From the NCBI GenBank assembly GCA_003290165.1, contig QNQO01000226.1, forward strand, positions 558,001 to 622,000: a stretch of DNA of 64,000 nt. The letters run 5' to 3'. The stretch is from Berberis thunbergii (lineage: Eukaryota; Streptophyta; Magnoliopsida; Ranunculales; Berberidaceae). Position numbers and translations under genes: made by a program. Every line of letters begins with the position of its first letter. The first letter of the stretch is position 1. Below, in pieces: positions 11,501-24,374 of this stretch. The notes under the pieces are model-generated. The model had not been told where the DNA came from and ran no database searches. It saw nothing but the letters and a program-made list of their open reading frames with translations.

Positions 11501-14500
11501 CCAACTAAAACTACGTTCTAGAATATCTCCTTGAATTTGTACCGAGTACGGGTAAGCCTAGTGTGCCCCTTGCCAATTCCTCACTTCTTTTTCAGTAATA
11601 TGACTTTTATGCAGTCTTTTACTATTTTTATCTGGCTTTGACTTGACCATCAACTTGGGCTCAGAACTGGTGCATTTCTGGCTCGTACTTGGACCTTGCA
11701 CTCGACTCTTAACCTTGATACAATATACATCTTACTTAATAAACAATATTCTTACAAGATGTGCATGAAAAGATTATGTGTGACCCTATGCTGTTAGGAT
11801 AACATCAAAACTACATAATTTACAGAACACCATATATGCTTGTGAGTTCAATTTAATCTGCATTAAGCATAGATTTTGCGCTACACAGCATAACTTTTTA
11901 TTTATATTTTTCGTAAAGGTCAAGCAGTGATAAATTATCCTGATATATTTCAACAATACTATTGAAAACGCTAGTCATACTCCTACTAAAGAATGAGACA
12001 TTAGAATGGAGGAAAAGAAGCTAACTTAAGAAAGAAGAAAATATACCATTAGGTCCTTAGTTCTTGGGTGCTTCTTGGTAGAAAAGAGAACACCTGTACA
12101 TCAAGAAGAAAATTGAATCATAATCAATATTTATAAATGACCAGAAGGTAGTCAGGGTGCAACTACAGCCCTTGATAATCATCCAACGATTTTTGTATAG
12201 CACAAATGCATTTATATCTGACAAGCTATAGTTGACTATTTCTTCACGAATACAGATTTAAAGAAAATTCCTACGCCTATTGGTATTAGTTTTACAACTA
12301 TTTGGGTGGCTTGAAGATTTGAATCAGGCCAAACTCGAACAATTGATGGGTTATCCCATGCTTACCCATCCAACCTGAAGTTGAGCCCAATCAAGGGAGC
12401 CCATGGCTGCCCTGACTTCAAAACATACCAACCAGAGAACCCAAATTTTCTGCTTAGGAGCTCCACATACATAAATGTAATGAATGATTATTCAAAATGT
12501 ACAAGCTATTCAAATAAGGTAATAAATGAAGGGGTTGTCTCTCCTGCCACAATCCAAATCAATGCATAGGCTACGCAATTCAAATCCCCCCTCCCACCTG
12601 GTTTAGAACATGAGCTACTCCCAACTCGAATCTTCTCGACCAATTTTGAATTTATGTACTGACTCCTCATATTTCAAACATGACTAATGTCACCAGAACT
12701 TTTTTATCTCTAACTCATAGTATCACTAGGATAAACAATTATGAAGAACAATATTGGTTACTAAAGCAGTACCCTTTTTTTCTTTTACTATAGGTTCCAT
12801 TTCCCTACTCCCTAATTGATCTTTAACATCTTGGTTGTCAGTTGTTTGCTAGTCACACTCGTTCAGAAGTCCATACTTTTTTTCTTTTACTATACCTGCC
12901 TGAATCATTAAGGTTATCATCAATGAAATAAGGACCTTCACATTACTCCTCTTTGACGGGAGAATTTATTTTTAATTTAATATTAGCAAACTTACAGAAA
13001 GTAACTATTATTAGCCTATGTAACAATGACACTATTTGTTCCAAAAAAAGGTATGTCGACACATCACACGTATCATGTTGGATACTCGTGTCGACATCAC
13101 AAATACTCCCATCGGATACTCTATACTTTAATCAACTTTTTCACATTTTGAAAATTTTAAATTATTAATGTTACAAACATATTATGGCAGTTAATAGTAC
13201 ATGAGTAGATGAGTAGCAATATTGACCTACAAGTGAATGAATCATCATCATCAAAGCCTATTCCCGATACTCTCAGGGTCGGCTACACGTATTTCGGTTC
13301 GCCAAGCAATGTAGTCTTCCTACATATCCTCTCCTAATCCAAACTCAAGGATGTCTTCCTTCACCGCCTTCATCCAAGTTTTAAAACGATCGTCCTCTGT
13401 CTACATCCTCCACTAACTTGCCAATCTAGACATTTTCTAATTGGCGGTGTGCTTGTCTACTCCGCATGTGACCAAATCACGTTAAACGTCTTTCTCTAAT
13501 TTTGTTTTTATGGGCATTAAACCTAACTATTTCCTAATTCTTTCTTTCCTAATTTTATCCTTACGGGTTTTACCACACATCCATCTTAACATACGCATTT
13601 CTGCTACCACCATCCTATGCATATGTTACCCTGTAATAACCCAACATTTTGAACTGTCAAGCATGGTTGGTCGAACAATTGTCTTATAGCATCTCCATTT
13701 CGTCCAACCAGCTTTAATTCTATAGTCTATATTTTCTCCAATAACCACATTCTTTTGAATTATAGATCATAAATATCGAAAAGCCTCACACTCTGGATCC
13801 TCCAAGCATTCGATCTCAATTGAATTATTCCTCCCTCGTGATTCACGACCAAAGTTGCACACTAGATATTTTGTCTTCGAACGACTAATTCTAAAACCCT
13901 TCCTCTCTAATGCCTCCCGCCATCCGACCTAAACTTTCACTAGTTTCATCAATTAAGACAATATCATCTGCAAACAACATGCACCAAGGTACATCTTCTT
14001 GAAGATGTCTCGTCAATTCATCTATGACCAAAACAAAAGGTATGGACTTAAGGTCGACCCTTAATGTAGTCCTACTGATACTGGGAATTCAATGGACATT
14101 TCACCTACTGAGCGAACACTTGTTACAACATCTTCATACATATCCTTAATGATATCGAGATAACATTGAGACTTTCTTCCCTCCAAGCACCCACCAAATT
14201 AACTCCCTGAGGACTTTATCGTAGGCTTTCTCCAAATAATAAAAACCATATGCAAACTCTTACGTTCCTCTCAATATTTTTCTATAATTTGCCAAAGTAA
14301 GAAGATGACCTCCATAGTAGACCTACCCGGCATAAATCCAAATTGATTATTCAAAACAATGGTTAAATTTATTGCTAAAATAGTAAATAGTACTACAATG
14401 TAAAGCGTGTCCCCAACGTATCCCGTATTGTATATTTTTATGACGTGTCTATCACCTCGTATTTATGTCGGATATCGACACTCGTGTCTGTATAGTTGTT

Positions 14501-17500
14501 ACATAGTTATTAGGTGGATACAATACTAAGTTTCTATTGAGAGTATTCATGTAGCATTTAAAAAAAAAAAAAAAACGGAAATTAAATTGACCCTGCACAA
14601 TTTATTCAAGGCCATTAGTTGAATGGGTAAACCCCGCCAGAACATGCTATAAGAGACCCTTTATGATTTCAGTGAACTTAAAGAAACATGATATAAGCAA
14701 CCTTCGATAAGTTCAGCTTCTGTACTTAATACTAATCAACCAACATTTGTTGTTTAGTAAGACCTTCAAGTTCTGCTACGTCAAGTACACTACTTCATTT
14801 TGATTCCTTACTAATTCTATGCTATTCGTTTAATGAATAGCCTGGGGAGACCATAATCAGCACAGCTAAAGACGGCCAGTTTACATATATAGAATTAGAA
14901 TAATATTTCAATCTACCATCCAGCTGTCACCATTAAAGGGCTAATAGTCTGTTGGAGATATCACAATTTTCAAAAGCTGGTGATGAGAAATCGTCAGACA
15001 AATTCCCACCATCTTCATACCTCTAAAATTTGACAGAATGCATGCATGCCATGTGACACCACTTATTTAAAATCACAACTAAATACAGATCAATATACTT
15101 GTACCTAATCTTGAAAACTAAAGAAACTAAACTGACGGCTCTGAATGTCAGATCCTTGAAGATATGAGTTTTAAAAGACAAGATGAGGTAACCACAACGC
15201 AGATAACAAGTGTTTATCGGAATCCAATGAAGTATCCTGGAGGACAACAAAGACCAAGAAAGATTTTTGTTGCATACCATTATGATCAGAGACAGTAATT
15301 GAAGGCCTGATCCAATAAGGACATCTGTGAAGCCGAAATCCTCTGAGCATACACCTGCACAAAAATGCAATATAAGCTATTCTCCAATGACAAAAATACC
15401 AAATAATGTGGAATACAAGTAATCACAAACCTGCGTCCCAGCTGATTTTCTCCATTGAAGTATGTGAGAACGCGTTCAAAATACTTGACATACCTCTACA
15501 AGCAGAAAATAGAATATATCAAACAGAAGTTAGAAACATGCATTGCTTGAAAAGATACAAATAAGATCGTTTAGAGAAAGACTAACAATCTGACTTGGGA
15601 GGACTAGCCCCTTTCCATCCACACATCTTTTCTGATTGTAATAGTCAATCGACTCCTCAGCTGTAGGGAAGAACTGCAGAATATGAAGATAGAGTAACAT
15701 TACTTAGGTTCCAATAAAATACTATTAAGCTAAAAATACATATCACACTAGACCATAAACAAAGTGGATCCAAGGAAGCTTAAACAAATTTACCTTAAGG
15801 AAAAGAAGAAGGCTAGAGATCATTAACCCTGTCCTAGCCATGCCAGCTTTACAGTGAACAACAACCACATTTTCAATGTCTTGCTTCAACCATGAGTAGG
15901 CACTTTGACAAAATAATGTTATCAATTGGATCGGAGGGCAATTGTGGTCATCAAATGGGAAAGAAGCAACCTGGAAATGAAAAAGGCAGATCAATATTAA
16001 AGAGTGCAAGGAAATAGTAAAACTACATAAAGCATTCAAAAATAAAATTCTGTTGGCTTGCAATAGGAAATTTTCTTAGGAATGTTCATGATTTTCACTG
16101 GACTGCTCATGCAAATCCTAATGGAAACCAAATCGTTGACATATGCAAAAAATGACCTATCATCATACCTTATTTTCTCATGTAAGTCCTAAGTCATTTG
16201 TACATGTGTCAATATCTCTTCCATTAGGATTTACATCTGCAGTCTAGTGATGATTTGTGAATTTTCCGAAGAAAGAATTTCCCATTGCAAACAAACACAG
16301 CCTAATTAGAAAAGGCTTAGCTAGATAAGGCAATAAAACCTTAAACAAGCCCCCCAAAAAAGGTCCCTACATTGACAACTTACTACTTCTTGTGCACATA
16401 AAAATCAATAGCGGTTGACTCGACTTAATTAACATGCATCATCAGAACCTAATCATGATTGTTTTGAGTTACATGAAATCTATACACCATTGACCATTCA
16501 ACCACACAGAGGCAAATCTACTATAAGTAATTACTAAGTTAAGGACAACCATTCTGAGACTGGGCAGGAAATCCATTGAGGAAGAAAAGAAAACAAGTAC
16601 TGCACAAATAAACAGCAGTTCTTCCATGTATATGCCAGTTGAAGTATTTCCTACCAACGACAAAAGAACACTTCAAGGGTGCACTCTCAATCTCAAGGGC
16701 ATGATAGAGTGCATTCTTGTTCTCAAAAGACACGATAATGGCCCTTCTTTCTCAAGGGCATGATATAATGAAAAATATATTGCAAAAGGAATAAATAATA
16801 TACCTTTCCCTCAAATAGTGATGCATCATATAATCGTTCTGAACAAAGGTTGTATACTTTGTATTTGTCCTGCATACACGAATTCATTTAGCACAAAAAC
16901 CAAGTCAAACTTCATAAGAGAAAAAAAAATGCACATATAGAGAATGCCAAAGAGTCTAAATGTAACACTTGATATCATTCAAAGAAATAAATTCGTTAGA
17001 CAAAAGAAAACAACATGACATCAAGGAGCCAAAATGAAATATTTATCAACTTTTGTCAAAGATATTTTTATAATAAGGTTGCTTCTAGATTATTTTTAAT
17101 GAATAAAAGAATTGCAACCAGAACCTAAAAAGCACTTGCATGGAAAACTTATTACGGCCTTACTGGACTAAAACACATCCCAAAGATACAATAAAGAGAA
17201 ATTATAAGGCTTATTTGTAAAAGAAGACCTATCATTTGTGTTCGATGGTGGACAAGAATGGACTAGCTAAATATTAGGGCACAAACTATCAGTTCGCACT
17301 ATATTTTTTTGATTTCTAATCATAGACAGTTTGATGTGGTGCAAAACATTATATAACATATAGTTACGAGGGGAAACTGGCAGAACCAATTTGATGTGTA
17401 AAGTTCTCTTCGCTTCTTCATTCTTTACACTTACAGAAGATGGAAGAAGCTGTTGAGAGAGGAAACAAAGACGCAGTATGTGATGAGGTTTCCTTGTGAT

Positions 17501-20500
17501 TTTAAGTCGAAATCTGAATTTCGAATGGGTTTTGTAAGTTCTTAGAAGAAAATGATCAATTCAGTGTGAAGCTTAACCGAGAGGGTAGGATGTTTCGAGT
17601 TGTTGATGATTCAAAATCAGTTCTAACACGTGCATTTGATTTTATTCAGGGTTTCAATTTGATCTATTTGCTTATAAGTTATGAAATCCTACAGATTCGA
17701 CGTTCGAGATGCTATGAGGTTTTATTTTTTTAGGATATTCATTTTGCAACTACAATGGAGTGTTTTCTAGGTGGTTTTGATGTTACAGGTTATGGAGTGT
17801 TTTTTAGGTGGTTTTGATGTTAGAGGACTATTAGAGGGGTTTAATCGCAAAATAAGTAAACACGAAATAGAAATCCAGTTTGAGTTTGGCTGAAAATTAT
17901 AATAGAATGTCGAGACGGGAATTTTTTATAATGTCATAACTTACAGACGTGTTAGTATTTTGGCAGTATACCATTAGATAACTCATGGTTTGAGCTTTCC
18001 AATGCAAGTATTTTGAGTTTTTGACAGTATACCATTAGATAGCTCATGGTTTGAGTTTCCAATGATAAGACGTTGCATTTGATTGAGTGTTATGGTTGTT
18101 ATGAGTGTTTTAATTTGGCATGTTCGATATTAAAGATAGGGTTCTTTCAACAATCGAAAAATACGATAAAATCTGTTGGACGTCATCAATGTGAACTATT
18201 GGCCAAAATTAAATGCGTTGACCAGATTTTATAAAGCCTAAAGTGAAGCTAGTAACTCCATTTTGACGCGGTTTTCACCATTGTGATCCTCGCGTCAAGA
18301 TATTACTAAACTAAATTATTGTTTCGTTGGTATGTAAAATTATATTTTTACCCCTATGGACGCAATATGTCAATTTAACATATATTAAAAATACACATAT
18401 CAATGCATAATATAATTATAGAGGCAAAACTTTAATTTTAGAGAATTCAAAACATTAATTTCATTTAAGGTGCGTTTGGTTTCATGGTAAAATTTTCTCA
18501 AGAAAATTTATTTGCCAAGTGTATGGTTGCTCGGAAAATAAAATTTCCCTAGGAGGAAATATTTTCTAAATCTTAGGTTGAAACTTTCCAGGATTATTTC
18601 CCACTTAATGTGTGAAAATTTTGCTTAACTCGCCCCTTAGTAAACTTTCCAAGGAAAAATTTTCACGAGAACTTTTGTTCAACAAACATTTGCCACAAAA
18701 AAAAATTTCCAACCAAACACAAACACACCCTAAATCTCAACGCGAGGATCACAATGGCGAAAACTGGGTTGAAATCGAAATTATGGGCGGTCCAATTTTG
18801 GTCAACTTGACAATCCAATGACATCGTCTTCTCCAACAATCCAACAAATCAGTAACTTCAAACACTCACAACCACAGTACTAAAACAAATGCGGCGTTCT
18901 AACTATCACTAGAAAGCTCGGACTAAGTTATCTAATGGTATAATCAATCTGTCAAAATACTAATACGACTAAAACTATCACCACATCCATACCTACTTTT
19001 TCTAGTTCAATTTACGAATCTCAACTCCTTTCCTAATTTCCTGGTTCAAACTCGATTTCGATAATCAAATCCACTTCCAAACCTCTTTTTTCATGGCATG
19101 AACCTGTAAACATCTTTACATCATGAACACCTCACGAACAATATACAGTAAGAAACAAAGCAATGCCACCGAAAAATCAAACCAAATATCCTAACATAGA
19201 ATTTGAAGTAAACATGATATTTCACCAAAACAAATGAATTCCAAACGATTAGTAAATCAAACTCACATATTACTACTTATTTTGAATCACCAACAGCTAA
19301 CACCCTTGGTGAAACCCCAAGAAACCCATGCTGGATTAATCACTTTCTTCGAAGAACTGGCAAAACCCATTTGAAAATTTCAATTTCACCCCGAAATCAC
19401 AAAGAAACTTCCCCACCTCTTGTTGCATTGTTCCCAATCTCAACCACCTCTCTTTTTGAAGTGTTGAAAATGATGCTAAGAGAACCTTCTGATATAAAAG
19501 AGGTTATAAAGCGCAGGTCCCATTGTGTTTTAACACGTGAAAAAGCACATAAATGTCAATTTAGAGCCGGAAGAAATTTCAATTATCCAAAATAATTTCT
19601 AATGTCTAAAAGGCAAAAGCACCTAATACACAGGGTTCGTTATCATAAAGGGTCCACATTTTTTCAAACTCATTTTTTCTGGTTTCCAACTCCCTTATGA
19701 TTGTGTCTAACTCTTTTGGAATCCTAAATTTGAAAAAGAGAAAAATAAAACATGCAATTATTCCTACTACTTATATAATTATCTCGACAATAATTTTTTG
19801 CATATGTAATCTTCCTTTATTTAAAATTTTTTTATTTATGAACACACCGATAGGAAGGATCTTAGGAAGACCAGACAATATATTAAATTGAAAGATATTG
19901 TGTCCATGGAGGGGAGGAAGGAGATAATATGCCTTAACCCTACGAGATGCAGCCTAACTGCATGCACCAAAGCTTTTAACTATATAAGAAATGATTTTAA
20001 CTATGCTAACGAGACTATCACCCCCAATTTTGCCAGCCCAAGAAAACCACCAATCTCCCTTGGAGGTTGGTCGAACACTACATTTTTTTTATTTATATTT
20101 TTAATTTTTGGAAGAGCCAAGATCCATGAACCCATATAAATGCCTTTAGTAAGGCTCAAACCTGAATTGTGATACTATCCGTCACAAGTATTACCAATAA
20201 GCTATGACCCATTCGCATATAATTAGTTAATCTTACGTGTTTCAGTGCTATATTTTCCAATTTATTAAGTAAACATCGAGATTGGCCCTTCTATTGTAAA
20301 TTCCTAGTTCTGGTCCTGCAGGGATTTGATTCATGTCAATTTTCCTTTACAATGAATTTTATTCTAACTGAGCTGATTTTTCAGTTTTCATTCAGCCCTA
20401 TCTGGTAAAGTATCAGGAATGGGCTTTGATGATGATTCAGCCCTATCTGGTACGTTAATTCATCTACAGAATAAATAAATAAATAAACAAAATGATATAC

Positions 20501-22429
20501 TAATCCACTATTAAAAAATTAAGAGAAATGTGAGTACAGACAAAAAATAATTTCAAATGTCCTTTCTCGTCAGAAAGAAATGTAAGAAACATCCTAAACA
20601 ACTTTACCGAAGGTACATAAAAACATGTTGAATAGCATGATAGAATAAAACTAGAAGGGCTTAAACATTCACAAAAATTGATCGTTTTACTACCATTCCT
20701 AGGAATCAACCTACTCATCATAATGTAGACAAGTAGAGATTAATGGCTACCTTGTGATGAGTTTCAAAAACTTGATAACTTCTTCCATGTGGTTTCGGTA
20801 TAACCCCTGCATCATTCACCATATAATCTGAGAAAATGTAAATTGAACTCAATTTAGATATCTTGAGGGAATTGTTTACCTCCACATATCCGAAAAATCC
20901 AGAGCTCATATCACCAGCTGGAAAACCCATAGCAATAATGTTTTCAGTAATATACGTCATATCCAAATCAAAACCTCCTTCCTGATAAACGGATTCAGAA
21001 ATCAAGGTTATACAACAAAGCATAAATTATATTTGCAATACTACAACATTACTGATTCACATACTAGAGGAAAACATATATTTCAAGTTGTAATTGTAAG
21101 CTGGAACCCCTAACGAATCAACAAGTTTAATGCCTCATATTTTCCTCTTGCATTGAAAGCACCAGTAGAAAATAATCCTCCTTTTTTCTACTTATGAATT
21201 TTGGGTGGCCCTCGTGCAGAGTATCCCTTCTGAAACTTCTATAAAAGTGCCACTATAAAACCTTTTTTAATTCAAATTTCCCAACTATCCAGACAATAGA
21301 ACACAGGTTTCTACATAGTTTTTCAAATACCCTGTGTGACACAAAGTGGAACAATTGTACTTTCTAAGTTTTGAATTTAGAAGTGTCATAATTTTTCATC
21401 TAAACATCAGATTTTGAGAAATTTATTTAGAAAACATTCTTCTACATCTTCCAAATGAGATCAATTATAACATTAAGGGTGTGTTTGGTTGCATGGAATC
21501 CTATGCCAAGGAAATCCATGAGGGGACCCCTATATTTTAGGTTAATTTGAGGTATCACTCCACATCCACATGTGATTCCCATGTTCATGGGACTTACATT
21601 CCCACCATTGATCACAAAATCAAATGGTAGATGTGAAGTGGTACATCAATTTGGTTTAAAATGTAAGGGTCCCCTCATGGATTCCCATGGCATAGGATTC
21701 CGATCCTAAATATCAAAAACTACATTAACATCAAACGCACATACAATGAGCTTCCAATGTGTCTCCATGTAGTAGAAATGGCAGAGCACTAATTTACAAA
21801 ACATCAGGAGCAAGGAATTCATTTCAATTCCAATATGAGAAAGAATTACCCTGAAAATATGTGAAGATGTAGATAACCTATAGCATGCTAATAGAATCAC
21901 AAGCATGAGTGAACATGGAGATTGAAAGGAGTAAGAACTTAGAAACATGCAATGATCATAACATAATCACTAAATGATCATAACATAATCACTAAATGAA
22001 GCATGTGTGACCAACCTGGTATCTACGTTTGTTTTGAGAGACCATATGCCTAGCCTTGACCTGCACAGCTTTCACTGCACTTTTAGATGAATCAACTATA
22101 CCTTTTGTAAATGATCCAAGAACCCCGGGTGTCCCAGGGCCAGGGGACTCGCCCTCATTTGGTGTGGGAGATTTTGGAGACAGCCGCAGACCAAGGCCAC
22201 TAGTAAAACGCGCAAATGAGGACTTGGTAGGACTTCCAGTTTGTGATACCTCTGAGGATGCAGCCAAGGATTGTGGAATTTTGAGACTTTTTGCCCATGA
22301 TGAAATGCCAGATGCAGATAATAATGGTGGGTCGCGGGCAGAATTATCTTGTCCATAAGCAGTAGGAGGTTGCACTTCAGGCTCTTTACCGGGAAATGAA
22401 GATGCTGAATCAGCAGGTTTTGAGTCCAT
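8548..22429 (-). CDS. PTEN2: PTEN2-type lipid/protein phosphatase, twelve coding exons, one frameshift
   Basis: The predicted product is a phosphatidylinositol-3-phosphatase/dual-specificity phosphatase. Coding exons in transcript order, all GT-AG: 22429-22016, 20981-20880, 20806-20751, 16869-16804, 15970-15794, 15673-15587, 15495-15431, 15354-15278, 12093-12047, 11132-11002, 9304-9235, 9072-8548 (stop TAA). They would encode about 605 residues: a disordered N terminus (MDSKPAD...; the frame has no earlier ATG), the phosphatase domain with P-loop HCKAGMARTG in exon 5 (catalytic Cys codon 15851-15853), a C2 domain (exons 7-11) and an acidic tail ending FSFGDEDDYESE. Apart from exon 3, the exons join in phase and match the plant PTEN2 family in order and length. 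Exon 3 is 56 nt where 57 are expected, so the literal frame reaches TGA early in exon 5, before the P-loop. Either the locus is a recent pseudogene or allele, or the base is a sequence error. Confidence 0.9.
10463..10745. repeat. Probable MITE in a PTEN intron
   Basis: The segment is bounded by an inverted pair, 'ttctaaaaat' on the left and 'atttttagaa' on the right. A GC-rich block with 'ggcggtaggcaggc' and 'ggcctaggcgg' lies just inside the left end. This resembles a family common in plant genomes but I cannot name it. The middle is AT-rich. Confidence 0.45.
13241..14350 (-). mobile_element. 5'-truncated LINE (RTE-like) in a PTEN intron
   Basis: Minus-strand translation across several frames gives reverse-transcriptase signatures of plant RTE-type LINEs: QFGFMPGRSTMEVIFLLWQI at the 5' side (about 14345-14285) and the catalytic FADDIVLIDET near 13974-13942, followed by a CNFGRESR-type block and a 3' end in a simple ATG/GATGATGAT repeat at 13241-13253, as RTE elements show. 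Frameshifts and stops break it up. Target duplications were not identified. It lies in the intron between coding exons 8 and 9, antisense-free (same strand as PTEN). Confidence 0.8.
16050..16300. mobile_element. Foldback MITE in PTEN intron 4
   Basis: An inverted repeat spans most of the element. Left segment 'ttgcaataggaaattttctt...gactgctcatgcaaatcctaatgga' pairs with the right segment whose reverse complement is 'ttgcaatgggaaattc...gactgcagatgtaaatcctaatgga'. The arms are moderately diverged. Exact ends and target duplication are unclear. Confidence 0.6.
17440..19440. repeat. Diverged 2-kb inverted repeat in PTEN intron 3
   Basis: Left arm about 17440-18306 and right arm about 18731-19440 are reverse complements with many differences. 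Matching blocks: TAGTATTTTG...ACCATTAGATAACT (17950-17985 against 18930-18965), CCATTGTGATCCTCGCGT at the inner end (about 18278-18298 against 18737-18756), and GGTTTCCTTGTGATTT against GTTTCTTTGTGATTTC at the outer end. A Tourist-like MITE sits in the gap. Neither arm has a long intact ORF, although the outer ends (17440-17500; 19400-19440) look weakly exon-like. The intron transcript could fold into a long imperfect hairpin. Confidence 0.65.
18469..18730. mobile_element. Tourist-like (PIF/Harbinger) MITE
   Basis: Ends are GGTGCGTTTGGTTT... and ...AACCAAACACAAACACACCC, imperfect terminal inverted repeats typical of Tourist elements. The trinucleotide TAA flanks both sides (18466-18468 and 18731-18733), the target duplication expected for this superfamily. 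No ORF. Confidence 0.75.
19441..20499. other. Unassigned PTEN intron 3 sequence
   Basis: No gene is recognised. A few short open frames are present without domain-like features. 'atgattcagccctatctggta' is nearly duplicated at about 20389-20410 and 20433-20453. Confidence 0.4.
20751..20806 (-). other. PTEN2: PTEN coding exon 3 with apparent 1-nt deletion
   Basis: Read on the minus strand, the exon begins in the expected frame (GLYRNHMEEVIKF) and ends in another frame with the equally expected ETHHK. The two halves meet at a run of five T (20766-20770 as A on +). The upstream exon ends and the downstream exon starts at phase 0, so a 57-nt exon is required and 56 are present. An alternative acceptor 21 nt upstream (20827) does not help because it adds an in-frame TGA. 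Confidence 0.85.
21477..21706. mobile_element. Tourist-like foldback MITE in PTEN intron 2
   Basis: The left end GGGTGTGTTTGGTTGCATGG runs into GAATCCTATGCC, which is mirrored at the right end as GGCATAGGATTC. GGAAATCCATGAGGGGACCC is mirrored as GGGTCCCCTCATGGATTCCC. TAA flanks both sides (21474-21476; 21707-21709). The element is nearly a complete hairpin. Confidence 0.75.
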
Positions 22430-23649
22430 TCTCCCACCAAAGTTCAATGGCCTCAACACCAATCAGAGATGTAGGGTAACTCTAACTCTGTTCAGCATGA
22501 GCTATGACAAAAAATTGATGTAAGGCAATAGACAGGTAAGTATACATATCAAGATCATAAAACAACCTCTGGCATGACAGCAATGTTACATATCATCATA
22601 TAACAGCCTGATGACTAACTATTGCTAGAGAGAGATACAACGTCAGTGGTTGAGATGTTGGCTTGGAATTTACAATCCAGGAAACAAACACACTAAGATC
22701 ACGATCAAGTTATCAAATGCATTTCATAATGTGTATCACAGAAACAAAATTTTAAGATCCATGCATTGTATGACACGGTGTGAAATTGCATGTATGCACA
22801 TCAAGGTTTAAAAAATCGTAATCATGGACTGAAGCATAAACATTGAAAATAAACAGTGCTCATCAGTACCAAACCAGTAGCCTCAGTTCAGAATTTTCTG
22901 ATGAGGCATGGGGCGTATGTGAGGCATAAGCCTCACTACGTTTTTTTCGACTATGATATACATACATTGTATCTTGAGCATAAACAAAGTATGAATAATG
23001 TTATTTTAGCAAATCTCTTCCAAAAAGGTCGCAAAAAGACTTTCACAATCATAAAGCCTCAAAGCTTTCTGGATTGTTTTTTTGAAGTGCCCAATTCCCC
23101 CTGAGATTTCTGGCTCCGTCACTGCCACTAAATTATCGAATTCTCAAGCGGTCGAGATCAATCTACTTGAGGACTTCACAAACCACTAATGAGAAAATGA
23201 ATGCTACTCTATGAACCAAGCAGAGCCCTGTTAAGCATTACCGACAAGTATACGAAAGAGAGACAAATCACTAATCCACCTTCGCCACCTCTCTCCAGAC
23301 CTTTTTCAATAGCTATCAGAATTAATAAATTGAAAAATCAAAAGTCAATCTATCGCTGAACACAAAATAAGCACACCTTAAGTCACTTATTTATAAAACA
23401 ATTCAAATTTACACAATCGAGCAATTCCAGCTCCAAGAAATATTTCTCTATTCAATTAACTCTTCAAAACTTCGATTCAGAGATTCGAAACGATGCAACA
23501 AAATCAACAAGATCCGAAACGGAAAGTTAAAAATCCATTGATAAAGTTAATCAAGTTCTCATGAGCTGAAACTCAATCTCAAGAAAATGAACAGAATTTA
23601 ATTGCTGATGGAGATTCAGATCTGAAAAAGAGAATGAACTCTTACTTAC
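22430..23649 (-). other. PTEN2: Intron in the PTEN 5' UTR
   Basis: A strong donor (TTG|GTAAGTAAG on the minus strand) ends a leader exon at 23650. A usable acceptor (GAACAG|AG) lies near 22490, upstream of the ATG at 22429. A leader intron of about 1.15 kb is inferred. Nothing else coding is seen in it. Confidence 0.55.
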
Positions 23650-23830
23650 CAAGAAAACAACAAACTTCTCTATCTCTGTTCGTCTGAATTGAAATTAGAG
23701 ATCTTGGAAGAACTCGTACGGACTAATTAGGGTTTGCGCGCGATGAATCGATGTGAGCAGTGTTTCAGAGGGAGAGGGAAAGCGAGAGTGAGAATTTATG
23801 AGATCGCTCGCTCAGTACGTTTTCCAATCG
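23650..23830 (-). promoter_or_regulatory. PTEN2: PTEN leader exon and probable core promoter
   Basis: On the minus strand this stretch is CT-rich (CTCTCGCTTTCCCTCTCCCT), then has an exon-like segment ending at the donor at 23650. A weak TATA-like CATAAATT sits near 23795. The exact transcription start cannot be fixed from sequence alone. Confidence 0.4.
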
Positions 23831-24374
23831 GTCAACACTTATAACACGGTGACGTTAGTAGTAAGAAGCAATGCTGTGTAGAACAGTGAAAAATGCAACG
23901 ATAGGTAAGGATTAATGCCTCGATGTGCGCATATTATCCGAGGGTGTGGATGGCATTCCCACACAAAATGTACCAATGGAGAAAGATGACTGCCTCGTTA
24001 TACACAGAATTAGCTAATGGTGAGGGTGACACCATATATGTAAGACCATCTCACATGGATACGAGTATGATACAAACCAAACACACACACACGGTTGTAA
24101 TAGAATGTGACATAAATAAATTATTGAAGAGTTATTTTGTCATGTGATATACTTTTGTATGCCATCGTGTAATACACTTTAGTTAAGAATCTTATATGAT
24201 TGCTTAAAAAACATACAAGATAATATGATTTTCAATTGTCGAAATGCTATACATTTCATTGAAAAATAGTCTTCTTAACTTGCCTAATGTGGTGTACCTG
24301 TGTCAGCAAGTTTTGTCTTGTTTCGGTCTTTAGTTTATTTTTACAATTAATCCTTTTTCACCCTCCTCGTAACT
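23831..24374. other. Intergenic, PTEN upstream region
   Basis: No gene is recognised. It includes a short CA repeat (24083-24092) and ordinary AT-rich sequence up to the first viral similarity at about 24375. Confidence 0.5.

Noticed and set aside
20807..20827. Alternative acceptor adding 21 nt to PTEN exon 3
   Set aside because: It keeps the same phase, so it does not repair the frame, and it introduces an in-frame TGA.
22430..22462. PTEN start further upstream (VLRPLNFGGR...)
   Set aside because: The first codon there is TTG; the first ATG in the frame is at 22429 and gives a family-like MDSKPAD N terminus.
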